Source: Aquabacterium sp.
GTDB lineage: Bacteria > Pseudomonadota > Gammaproteobacteria > Burkholderiales > Burkholderiaceae_C
Assembly (NCBI GenBank): GCA_023150345.1
Contig: JAKLLB010000024.1
Span: 1 to 47,656 of the forward strand
Direction: 5' to 3'
Length of the DNA: 47,656 bases
Within the stretch, counting starts at the first letter, position 1; the number at the start of each line of letters is the position of its first letter. The notes under the pieces were generated by a model. That model had not been told where the DNA came from, did not search any database, and saw only the letters and a list, made by a program, of their open reading frames with translations. This document shows, in pieces, positions 24,703-32,509 of this stretch. Made by a program: the position numbers and the translations under genes.

Positions 24703-27555
24703 CTAGAAGAACTTGTAGTCCACCGTCAGCGTGAACGAGCGACCGCGCGGGTCGGCCACCCGCGGTTCCCATGAACTTCCGGCGCCGGTGTTGCTGTCGT
24801 AGGCAGCCGAGAACGGCGGGTCCTTGTCGAGCAGGTTGCGCACGCCGAAGGTGATGCCCAGGTTCTTGATGCCTGTGTAGCCCACGCTGGCGTGGTACAG
24901 CGTGTACGCGTCCACATCGGGCTTCCAGTCCGGCGGCGTGACGCTGCCGTTGGCCACGCCCGGCAGCACCGCGTCCTTGTAGCCGCTGCGGTATTGCTGC
25001 ACCAGCGTGGCCGTCCACGGGCCGCGGGTGTAGACGCCGGTCAGCGCATGCTTCCAGCGCAGGCCCAGGTCGCCCGCGCGGGTGAACACGCCCACCTCGC
25101 TTGCCCCCATCGGTGCACTGGCGACCAGGCGCGACTTCTTCTCGATCAGGTAGCTACCCTCGAGCGATGCCGCCCAGCGCGAGCCGGCACCGATGCGCCC
25201 GCCGCCACGGATGGTCAGGTCCACGCCCTTGGTGATCGACTCGCCGGCATTCACCCAGCGTTGGTCGATGGCCACCAAGGTGCCCGACGGATCGCGCAGG
25301 AAGTTCCCCGGGAACAGCGTGTAGTTCTTGACCAGGTCGCTCAGGCTCAGGGCCTGGATGGTGCCGGTGCGCCGGATGCTCCACCAGTCGGCACCGATGC
25401 TGAAGTCGGCCGACGGTGCCCACACGAAGCCGCCGGTCCACTGCTTGCTCTCCTCCGGGCCAAGCTCGCGCTTGCCGCCGGTGTAGATCACCGGGGTGAT
25501 CGACTCGCAGCCCGGTACCGACGGATCGACCTTGCCACTGGCGCAGCGGGCCGGATCGACGAGGTCCTTGCCGCTGTAGGTGGACTCGGTGATGCCGAAG
25601 AACATCTGGTTGAACGTGGGGACGCGGAAGCCCGTGTTGTACGAGCCCCGCAGCAACAGGCTGGCCACCGGCTGCAGGCGCAGCGACACCTTCGGGTTGG
25701 TGGTGTCGCCAAAGCCGGTGTAGTCGTCACGCCGCGCCGCCAGGGTGATCTCCATGCCCTTGGTGACCGGCAGCATGAGCTCGGTGTACACCGCCTTGAT
25801 GTCGCGCTTGACCGTGTCCATCGAGTTGATGCTGTCGAACGGTGCGTTGAAGATGCGCCGTTGCGTCTCGAGATCGGTCTCGTTGCCGTTGAAGCGGTAC
25901 TTCTCGGTGCGCAAGTCCAGGCCCACCGCCGCCATGGCGTCGCCGGCGGGCAGCTTGAACAGTGGGCCGCTGGCCACCGCATCGGCCTGCTGCAACGTGT
26001 ACTTGCCGCCGTAGAGCGTGACGCCATTCGCCGAGGTGGCGGCCAGCGCTGCCATCGCCTCGGGCGTTTGCGACTGGCCCGCAGGCAGGAACGGGTTGAG
26101 CACGCCGGTGTTCAGCAACGCCGCGAACTCCTTGCCGTAGAAGTAGCCGTCACCCAGCAACGAACTGGTCTTGCTGGCGGCGCTGGAAATCCCGGCACGG
26201 TAGTCCCAGCCGCCGCCCAGCGGGCCATCGGCCGAAAGCAGCAGGCGCGAGGTGTCGCTCTCGGTATCGATCTGCCGCGAGCCACACGGCAGGCAGCGCC
26301 AGCGGAAGGCCAGCGGCCGTCCGCGGTTGGCCTCGATCGTCGGGAAGGTGCCCACCAGCGCGTTGAACACGGCGTCGTACGAGGCGCCGGTGCTCGGGTA
26401 GGCCAGGTTGTAGAACGGGCTGGACGTGGACGCGCTGCTGCTGATCTGGTTGGCGGAGAACGTCTTGGCCGACTCCGACTTGCCGCCCACGAACTCGAGC
26501 GCCAGCCGATGTTCACCCAGCGCCAGCGTGCCGCGAGCCACGACGTTGGTGTTCTTCACCGGCTGCTGCAGCACGGCGGCGCGGCCGGTGTCCCAGGCGC
26601 ACCCCCACTTCGCGGCCGGCGAGGCCCACAGCACTTCGTCGTAGGCGCCCATGCCGTCGATCGAGTTGCAGCCGGCACCACCGGGCAGGTCGAGCACGTT
26701 GATGCCGTTCATGGCCTGCGTGGTGCCCGGTTGTATCGGCCCGGCGCCACGGCCGGCATTGTTGACGTTGTCGCGGCTCAACGCGCTGTACAGCGAGCCG
26801 ATCGCGAAGACGGTGGCAAACGGCGTGCCGCGGGTGTCGACCGACAAGCCGCGGCTGGGCTGGAAGGTATTGACGAAGTCGCGCTCGTCACCGCGCAGGC
26901 CCTTGGCGTCGGACAGGCTCAACGCCACCAGCACGTTGAATCGGTCGCGTTCGAGGTTGCCCCAGCCGCCAGTGAGCCTGGCGCGCGCGATGTTGCCGCC
27001 ACCGGCCTCGGTGATGTCGGTGAAGGCCTGGGCCTCCAGGCCGGCGAAGTCCTTGCGCAAAATGAAGTTGATGACGCCGCCGATGGCGTCGGTGCCATAG
27101 ATCGCCGACGCGCCGTCCTTCAGGATCTCGATGCGGTCGACCGCCGCCATCGGGATGGAGTTCAGGTCCACCACCCCGCCGTTCAGGCCGTGCGCAGCCA
27201 CGCGCCGCCCGTTGAGCAGCACCAGCGTGCTGGCTGCGCCCTGGCCGCGCAGGTTGGCCGAGCTCGAGCCGTTGTTGCCCCGCGCCGCACCGGACACCAC
27301 GTCGGCGTTGGCGGCCAGGTTGTCCAATCCGTTGCCATTGATGCTCAGCGATGCGATCACCTGCTCTGCCGTGACGATGCCCTGGCGCTCGAGATCCTGG
27401 CGCGAGATCACCTGCACCGGCAGTGCACCCTCCTCGCGGATGCGCTTGATCGACGAGCCGGTGATCTCGACCCGCTGCGGGGCGGCCTCCTGGGCCAGCA
27501 CCGGGGCAACCATGCACAGCAGCGCGGCCGCGCGGGCGATCGAGTTCAGCTTCAT
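24703..27555 (-). CDS. TonB-dependent outer-membrane receptor
   Basis: The 950-residue protein has a signal peptide (MKLNSIARAAALLCMVAPVL, cut after AQ). A TonB-box-like start, QRVEITGSSIKR, follows, then a plug domain (about 35-165) with VLLNGRRVAAHG and VDRIEILKDGASAIYGTDA. The remainder is a beta-barrel ending in the aromatic-terminated strand FTLTVDYKFF. The VEITGSSIKR type is common in receptors for peptides, carbohydrates and other nutrients rather than siderophores. Neighbours are the LysR/dipeptidase/LD-carboxypeptidase operon downstream and a divergent AmpG-like permease, which suggests a cell-wall peptide substrate. The substrate is inferred only from context. Confidence 0.88.
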   Translation of the reverse strand: MKLNSIARAAALLCMVAPVLAQEAAPQRVEITGSSIKRIREEGALPVQVISRQDLERQGIVTAEQVIASLSINGNGLDNLAANADVVSGAARGNNGSSSANLRGQGAASTLVLLNGRRVAAHGLNGGVVDLNSIPMAAVDRIEILKDGASAIYGTDAIGGVINFILRKDFAGLEAQAFTDITEAGGGNIARARLTGGWGNLERDRFNVLVALSLSDAKGLRGDERDFVNTFQPSRGLSVDTRGTPFATVFAIGSLYSALSRDNVNNAGRGAGPIQPGTTQAMNGINVLDLPGGAGCNSIDGMGAYDEVLWASPAAKWGCAWDTGRAAVLQQPVKNTNVVARGTLALGEHRLALEFVGGKSESAKTFSANQISSSASTSSPFYNLAYPSTGASYDAVFNALVGTFPTIEANRGRPLAFRWRCLPCGSRQIDTESDTSRLLLSADGPLGGGWDYRAGISSAASKTSSLLGDGYFYGKEFAALLNTGVLNPFLPAGQSQTPEAMAALAATSANGVTLYGGKYTLQQADAVASGPLFKLPAGDAMAAVGLDLRTEKYRFNGNETDLETQRRIFNAPFDSINSMDTVKRDIKAVYTELMLPVTKGMEITLAARRDDYTGFGDTTNPKVSLRLQPVASLLLRGSYNTGFRVPTFNQMFFGITESTYSGKDLVDPARCASGKVDPSVPGCESITPVIYTGGKRELGPEESKQWTGGFVWAPSADFSIGADWWSIRRTGTIQALSLSDLVKNYTLFPGNFLRDPSGTLVAIDQRWVNAGESITKGVDLTIRGGGRIGAGSRWAASLEGSYLIEKKSRLVASAPMGASEVGVFTRAGDLGLRWKHALTGVYTRGPWTATLVQQYRSGYKDAVLPGVANGSVTPPDWKPDVDAYTLYHASVGYTGIKNLGITFGVRNLLDKDPPFSAAYDSNTGAGSSWEPRVADPRGRSFTLTVDYKFF

Positions 27556-27817
27556 CGGGGCTCCTCCGGTTCGTTGGACGCCAGCCGCCTGCGCGCGGTT
27601 GGAACCCCGGCATCTTGCGGCGCAGGCGCGGCCGCGCCCATCGGGCCCTGCCCGAGCCTGCCAAGCCGGTTCACGCGCGTGTCATAACCTCAAGGAATGG
27701 CTCGGTGCATGGGCAGCGTCCGCCATCGCCGGTGCACCGCTACAGTGCCGCGGCCGGCGCCCCTTGCCCGCCGCCCGCAAGCCTGCCTTCGTCGACCGAC
27801 GCCTCGCCCAAACCCGC

Positions 27818-29101
27818 GTGCACGACCCCACACCCTCCCCCTGGCGCTGGATCCCCACGCTGTACCTGGCCCAGGGCCTGCCGTACGTGGTGGCGATGAC
27901 GCTGTCCGTGGTGATGTACAAGAACCTCGGCGTGGGCAACACCGAGATTGCGCTGTACACCAGCTGGCTGTACCTGCCCTGGGTGATCAAGCCGCTGTGG
28001 AGCCCGTGGGTGGAGCTGCTGGGCACGCGGCGGCGCTGGATCATCGCGCTTCAGCTGCTGGTGGGTGCGGCGCTGGCCGCGGTGGCGCTGACGCTCCCCG
28101 GGCCGCGTTACCTGCAGTGGAGCCTGGCCCTGTTCTGGTTGATGGCGTTCGCCTCGGCCACCCACGACATCGCGGCCGACGGCTACTACCTGCTGGCGCT
28201 GCCGGCACGCACACAGGCCGCGTTCGTCGGTGTGCGCAGCACCTTTTACCGGCTGGCCATGATCGGCGGCCAGGGCGGCCTGGTGATGCTGGCCGGCTGG
28301 TGGCAAGACCGCCTGGGCAATCCCCGACTGGCCTGGATGCTGGTGCTGGGCGCCCTGGCCGTGTTGTTCCTGGGCGCCGCGGCGCTGCATGCCCTGATGC
28401 TGCCGCGCCCCGCGGCGGACCGGGCTGCCACCCCGCCACGCGAGGGGTTGTGGCGGGCGTCGGTCGAGGTGATGGCCGCGTTCTTCCGGCGTGACGACAT
28501 CGTGCGGGTGCTGGCCTTCCTGCTGCTGTACCGGCTGGCCGAGGCGCAGTTGCTCAAGCTGGTCGTGCCCTTCCTGCTCGACGCGCGCACAGCCGGTGGA
28601 CTGGGTCTGCGCACGCAGGAGGTGGGCCTGGCCTACGGCACAGTGGGCGTGCTCGCGCTCACCGTGGGCGGTCTGCTGGGCGGCTGGGTCATTGCACGCT
28701 GGGGCCTGACGCGCACGCTGTGGCCGCTGGTGCTGTGCATGCACCTGCCCAACGCGGTGTTCGTGGCGCTGGCGCTCGCGCAGCCGCAGAACCTGGCGCT
28801 GGTGAGTGCCGCGCTCGCCGTGGAGCAGTTCGGCTACGGCTTCGGCTTTACCGCCTACATGGTGTTCATGCTGCGCGTGGCCCAGGGCCCGCACGCGACC
28901 GCCCATTACGCCTTGTGCACCGGCTTCATGGCCCTGGGCATGATGCTGCCCGGCATGCCCGCAGGTTGGCTGCAGTCGCAACTGGGCTACACCGGCTTCT
29001 TCACCTGGGTGTGCCTGGCCACGCTGCCGTCCTTCGCTGCGGCCGCGTGGGTGCGGCTGCCACCCGAGCCGGCCGAGCCGAACGACACGGTGCGTGCCTG
29101 A
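27818..29101 (+). CDS. AmpG-like MFS permease
   Basis: A 427-residue inner-membrane protein with about twelve helices, starting at GTG 27818 just before the first helix. It resembles the AmpG/acetyl-CoA transporter branch of the MFS: LYLAQGLPYVVAMTLSVVMY, then YLPWVIKPLWSPWVELLG (matching the AmpG KFLWAPLVD pattern), RRWIIALQLL and FASATHDIAADGYYLLAL (matching SATQDIVVDAY). AmpG imports anhydromuropeptides. The gene is divergent from the TonB receptor, and the cell-wall peptidase operon lies on the receptor's other side, so uptake of muropeptide or related fragments is plausible. The start is chosen because upstream frame is antisense to the receptor. Confidence 0.75.
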   Translation: MHDPTPSPWRWIPTLYLAQGLPYVVAMTLSVVMYKNLGVGNTEIALYTSWLYLPWVIKPLWSPWVELLGTRRRWIIALQLLVGAALAAVALTLPGPRYLQWSLALFWLMAFASATHDIAADGYYLLALPARTQAAFVGVRSTFYRLAMIGGQGGLVMLAGWWQDRLGNPRLAWMLVLGALAVLFLGAAALHALMLPRPAADRAATPPREGLWRASVEVMAAFFRRDDIVRVLAFLLLYRLAEAQLLKLVVPFLLDARTAGGLGLRTQEVGLAYGTVGVLALTVGGLLGGWVIARWGLTRTLWPLVLCMHLPNAVFVALALAQPQNLALVSAALAVEQFGYGFGFTAYMVFMLRVAQGPHATAHYALCTGFMALGMMLPGMPAGWLQSQLGYTGFFTWVCLATLPSFAAAAWVRLPPEPAEPNDTVRA

Positions 29102-29595
29102 TCCGGCGGCAGTGCCTGGCGGCCGCCCCGGGGCCCGCTCGTGCCGACGCACGCACCGACGAACCCCGGCGCGACGGGAGACTGGCTGCTGGTCCGCTCG
29201 GTCGGTTTTCTCCACCGCCCATCGGCGCTGCCACGCCGCCCGGCCGGCCGTGTTCTCCAATGTTCTTCACTGCTCTTGCGAAGAGCTCATTGGGCCGCTT
29301 CCGTTGCTGGTGTCGCTCTTTGTGGGCGCGCAGCGTCGCCAGTTTCTGCGCGTCGAAGGGCAACTTGGCGAGGTAGTCTGGCGAACGTGATTGCATGCAG
29401 CGGCGTCTGGGCCGGGGAGAGTGGGGCAATGCTAGTGTTGATGAGGGCATCCTGGCATTTCATTACCCCAATAGTCGAACGATTGCCCCCTTTCCCGCTT
29501 CACGGATCGGCTTGCCGACTCCGGTGCGTCGCGACGGGTCGCAACGACATCTGCGCCCTCGCTGGGGCGCAGCGGCTGCTACGATCCCGCACAGC
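29102..29595. other. 494-bp stretch without an intact gene
   Basis: Nothing complete is seen between the AmpG-like gene and the Nudix gene. The left part contains a possible minus-strand remnant of a Fic-family gene (listed separately); the rest has no supported frame, RNA gene or clear terminator. A promoter for the Nudix gene is presumably here but no strong hexamer pair was found. Confidence 0.5.
29250..29397 (-). pseudogene. possible N-terminal remnant of a Fic-family gene
   Basis: The minus strand from 29397 reads MQSRSPDYLAKLPFDAQKLA and a few more residues, which resembles the start of one group of Fic/DUF4172-type proteins (a YLxxLPFDAxxLATLR pattern). The similarity fades after about 25 residues, and no Fic motif (HPFxxGNGR) follows on any frame. 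It may be a gene fragment left by deletion, or chance. Confidence 0.2.
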
Positions 29596-30099
29596 ATGCC
29601 GACCCCCCGCTTTCGACCAGGCGTCACCGTGGCCGCCATCATCGAGCGTGACGGCCGCTACCTGCTCGTCGAGGAGCACACACCCGAAGGGCTGTGCCTG
29701 AACAACCCCGCGGGCCACCTCGAGGCCGGCGAAACGCCGCTGCAAGCCGTGGTGCGCGAAGCACTCGAGGAGACCGCCTGCCGCTTCGAACCGCAGGCGC
29801 TGGTGGGCGTCTACCTGTCGCGGTTCCGGCGCCCCGCACGGAACGAAGACGTGACCTACCTGCGATTCGCCTATGCCGGCACGGTCTCGCCGCCGCAACC
29901 TGGGCGCGCACTCGACGATGGCATCGTGCGCACGCTGTGGCTCACCCCCGAGGAAATCCGTGCCGAGCGCCACCGCCACCGCAGTCCGCTGCTGATGCGC
30001 TGCATCGACGACCATGCCGCCGGCCGGCGCTATCCGCTGGAACTGGTCCATGCCGACCCCAGCCTGTTCGAGCCCGAGATCAAGTGCCCGCCCACATGA
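29596..30099 (+). CDS. Nudix hydrolase, NudJ-like
   Basis: The 167-residue protein has the Nudix box GHLEAGETPLQAVVREALEE followed by TACRF. It matches G-x5-E-x7-RE-U-x-EE except that the penultimate glycine is alanine. The start RPGVTVAAIIERDGRYLLVE and the late LTPEEIRAERHRHRSPLLMR fit NudJ, which hydrolyses thiamine pyrophosphate or nucleoside tri/diphosphates. The length is a little above the usual 150. The ATG at 29596 is the only good start before the motif. Its stop overlaps the start of a broken lipoprotein gene (ATGA), suggesting a former two-gene unit. Confidence 0.85.
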   Translation: MPTPRFRPGVTVAAIIERDGRYLLVEEHTPEGLCLNNPAGHLEAGETPLQAVVREALEETACRFEPQALVGVYLSRFRRPARNEDVTYLRFAYAGTVSPPQPGRALDDGIVRTLWLTPEEIRAERHRHRSPLLMRCIDDHAAGRRYPLELVHADPSLFEPEIKCPPT

Positions 30100-30663
30100 A
30101 ACGCAGGCCCCTGCTGCTGGCTGCCACAGCCTCGATGCTGCCGCTGGGCGGCTGCCTGACCACGAAGCCGCGGCCCACTGCCCTGGTGAACAACACTCGG
30201 TTGTCCGACACCCTCAAGGCGCGCAGTTTCAAGAGCTAGAAGGAAGTGCTGCTGGTTGCGCCGCTGAACGACCCGCGCGGGCTGGGAGGCCGGTTGAAGG
30301 CCGAACTCGAAGCCCTGGGCTACCCCGTGCGGCTGATGCCGGCGGATGCCACGGTACTGTCCTCTTGCGCAGCCGAGCGCACTGCGGTCATGGCCGAGGA
30401 GATCTGCACCTTCGGCTATCCACTGAGCCAGCTGCTCGGGTGCAGCGCCCGACGAGCAGCGGCGCGAACGCCTGGAGATCCTGTTCGGACCGACGCGACT
30501 GCCGTTGACGGGATCACCGCTGCATCCGGTGATGGCCCTGCTGGCGTTGGATCACGAAACCAAGGAAAGCCACTTCACATTCATCGTGCCCGCGCCCTCG
30601 GCAGCCGCGTTGGACGACGCCACGTTCAGCACCATGATGAGCAAGGCGATGGCTGCGCGCTGA
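30096..30663 (+). pseudogene. broken lipoprotein gene (internal stop and frameshift)
   Basis: The gene starts MKRRPLLLAATASMLPLGGC, a lipoprotein signal with lipobox LGGC. At 30237-30239 an in-frame TAG interrupts it, yet the same frame goes on sensibly: KEVLLVAPLNDPRGLGGRLK, then ALGYPVRLMPADATVL. Near 30438-30445 the coding sense moves to another frame, which reads APDEQRRERLEILFGPTRLP and ends ...MMSKAMAAR at the TGA 30661-30663. One nonsense change and one small indel explain it. I do not recognise the family. Its last 112 bases are antisense to the end of the altered cyclophilin gene. Confidence 0.65.
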
Positions 30664-31322
30664 CGGCGGCCATGCCACCCGCGATAGGCGTTGGTGGCCG
30701 CGTAATAGCGGTAGTAGTAGCCGTCGAAGGTGGCCGAGCTCGGGCTGGCTGGCGCGGCATACTGGGGGTACAGGGCCTCGATGTAGTTGAAGACGCGATC
30801 GGACTCGGTTTGCGACTCGCGCGCGGGCAGTTCAGCCGCCTTGTCGATCATCACGAAGTTCTCGCGCCGGTAGCCCGTGGTGGGCAGCAGCATCACAGGC
30901 AAGTTCGAAAAGGCGCCGCCGCCGTTGACCACCTGCAGCGCCGCGATGCGGTCGACCACGGCCATGCCAGGCGCCGTGACCCGGCCGAACACGGTGAAGC
31001 CGCCGTTCTGGTTGTCGAGGTTGGACGCGTTGTCCGCCAGGTTGAAGAACCACTCGGTCGTGGCGCTGTCGGGGTTGCCACCGACCTTGGCCATCGCGAT
31101 CGTGCCGCGCACGTTCGAGCGCGTGCTGCTGAACTCGTTCTTGACCGCCGGGCCGGCGGGCACCTTGATGGCACCGTTGGCGTCGCTCCAGGTGTAACCA
31201 CCGCCCTGAATCACGAATCCAGGCACGCTGCGGTGGATGAACGAGTTGGCCAGTGCGGCCAGGGCGGCCGCCCCCAGCAGAAGGTGGCGCCCGATGCGGG
31301 CAAGGGAACGGGACAGGATCAC
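30552..31322 (-). pseudogene. cyclophilin-type peptidyl-prolyl isomerase, damaged at both ends
   Basis: The open frame of 256 codons (GTG start) has a cyclophilin core: NSFIHRSVPGFVIQGGGYTW, IAMAKVGGNPDSATTEWFFN and FTVFGRVTAPGMAVVDRI. However, the signal-like N-terminus (LLLGAAALAALA) joins directly to NSFIHRS, so the first strand and helix of the fold, some 40-50 residues, are missing. At the other end the repeat-like tail domain (ESDRVFNYIEALYPQYA, YYYRYYAATNAY) breaks off at NAY near 30684. From there the frame runs into the antisense of the neighbouring broken gene. It is intact as a frame but probably not functional. Confidence 0.65.
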
Positions 31323-31414
31323 GGCAGGCAGCTCCGGTGGTCAACTGGCGTCGGGCGGCTGCCCGCGCGGTGGCCGCGGGATTTTGCCCGAAGCACGGCG
31401 CGGCGCCCGCGGCG

Positions 31415-32407
31415 TCAGGGCAGGCCTTGCTGCGCGAGAAAGCGGTCGACGGCGTCGGAGTATTCGCCGGCGAGCCCGAGTTCCTGGTTGACCTCGCGGT
31501 GCGACAGCGACACGGGCACGACCTGGATGCGCCCACCCAGGGCCGCGGCGCGGCTGGCGTATTGCCGGTTGGCACTGCAGGCCGCTTCACGCTGGCTCGA
31601 GCACACCAGCAGGGTGGGCAATGGTGCGGCCTTCAGGCGGTGCAGTGGCGAGGCCTGGGCCCAGAAGGCGGGGTCCGCTGCGAACACGGTGTCGAAGAAG
31701 GCGTAGTGCGGTGCCTGCATGGCGCTCACCACATCGATGGCCGCGCTGTCCAGGCTCACGGTCGCCTGCCAGCGGCGGGCACCGGCGGCGCGCAGCAGGT
31801 CGTCGTCGGACGCCAGCAGCATGACCAGATGAGCACCGGCCGAGTGGCCCATCAGCACCAGCCGGTTGGCATCGGCGCCCCATTGCGAAGCACGGGCCTG
31901 GACGAGCGCCAGCGCACGCGCCACGTCGTCGGCCTGCTGCAGCGGGTTGGCCTTGGGCACCAGGCGGTAGTTGACCGAGACGAGCACATAGCCGCGCGGC
32001 AACCAGCGCGTGATCTTGTTGGCCAGCAGGCCGGCGTTGGACTTGTCGCCGATCATCCAGGCGCCACCGTGCACCAGCACGATCAGAGGCGAGCGGCTGG
32101 CGCCAGCCGGGATGTAGACGTCCAGACGCTGCGCGGGGTCGGTGCCGTATGCCAGATCGCGCTCCACGCGCGCGCCAGCGGGCAGGGTCACGATGCCGCC
32201 CGGGTCGTCGTCGTCGAACTCGCTGGCCCGCCGGCGCGTGCCGCTGGCGTCGGTGAGTTCACGCATTTGCGCGGCTTGAGCAGCGACCGTGCGCGCCACG
32301 GCACCGGTGGCGGCCGCTGCAGGGCGCATGGCGCCGGCGGCGACGCACACCAGCAAGAGCAACAACTGAGTCCAGCAACGTGCCTGGGGCAGCGACAGAT
32401 GGCGCAT
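31415..32407 (-). CDS. secreted alpha/beta hydrolase (carboxylesterase-like)
   Basis: The 330-residue protein has a hydrophobic N-terminal signal (about residues 13-34) and an esterase/lipase fold. The oxyanion motif HGGAW is at 113-117, the nucleophile elbow GHSAG at 187-191, and a candidate catalytic histidine near 306 (VSLSHREVNQEL). RLDVYIPAGAS before the HGG motif is typical of the BD-FAE/hormone-sensitive-lipase-like group. It lies 102 bases downstream of the PqqD-M50-HlyD gene on the same strand and may be the last member of that unit. The natural substrate is unknown. Confidence 0.82.
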   Translation of the reverse strand: MRHLSLPQARCWTQLLLLLVCVAAGAMRPAAAATGAVARTVAAQAAQMRELTDASGTRRRASEFDDDDPGGIVTLPAGARVERDLAYGTDPAQRLDVYIPAGASRSPLIVLVHGGAWMIGDKSNAGLLANKITRWLPRGYVLVSVNYRLVPKANPLQQADDVARALALVQARASQWGADANRLVLMGHSAGAHLVMLLASDDDLLRAAGARRWQATVSLDSAAIDVVSAMQAPHYAFFDTVFAADPAFWAQASPLHRLKAAPLPTLLVCSSQREAACSANRQYASRAAALGGRIQVVPVSLSHREVNQELGLAGEYSDAVDRFLAQQGLP

Positions 32408-32509
32408 CGGCGGGCTTCCTCGACGAGGCGGCCGCTGAAACGCAGCAGCCGCCCATCGGTATCGGCACCGCCGGCGCGAACTTGAGCCCGCGCCCGCGAA
32501 CCCCGCTGA

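Noticed and set aside
24892-27687. Open frame of about 930 codons on the plus strand across the TonB receptor
   Set aside because: Antisense shadow of the receptor; no motif, signal or ribosome site, and the receptor on the other strand is convincing.
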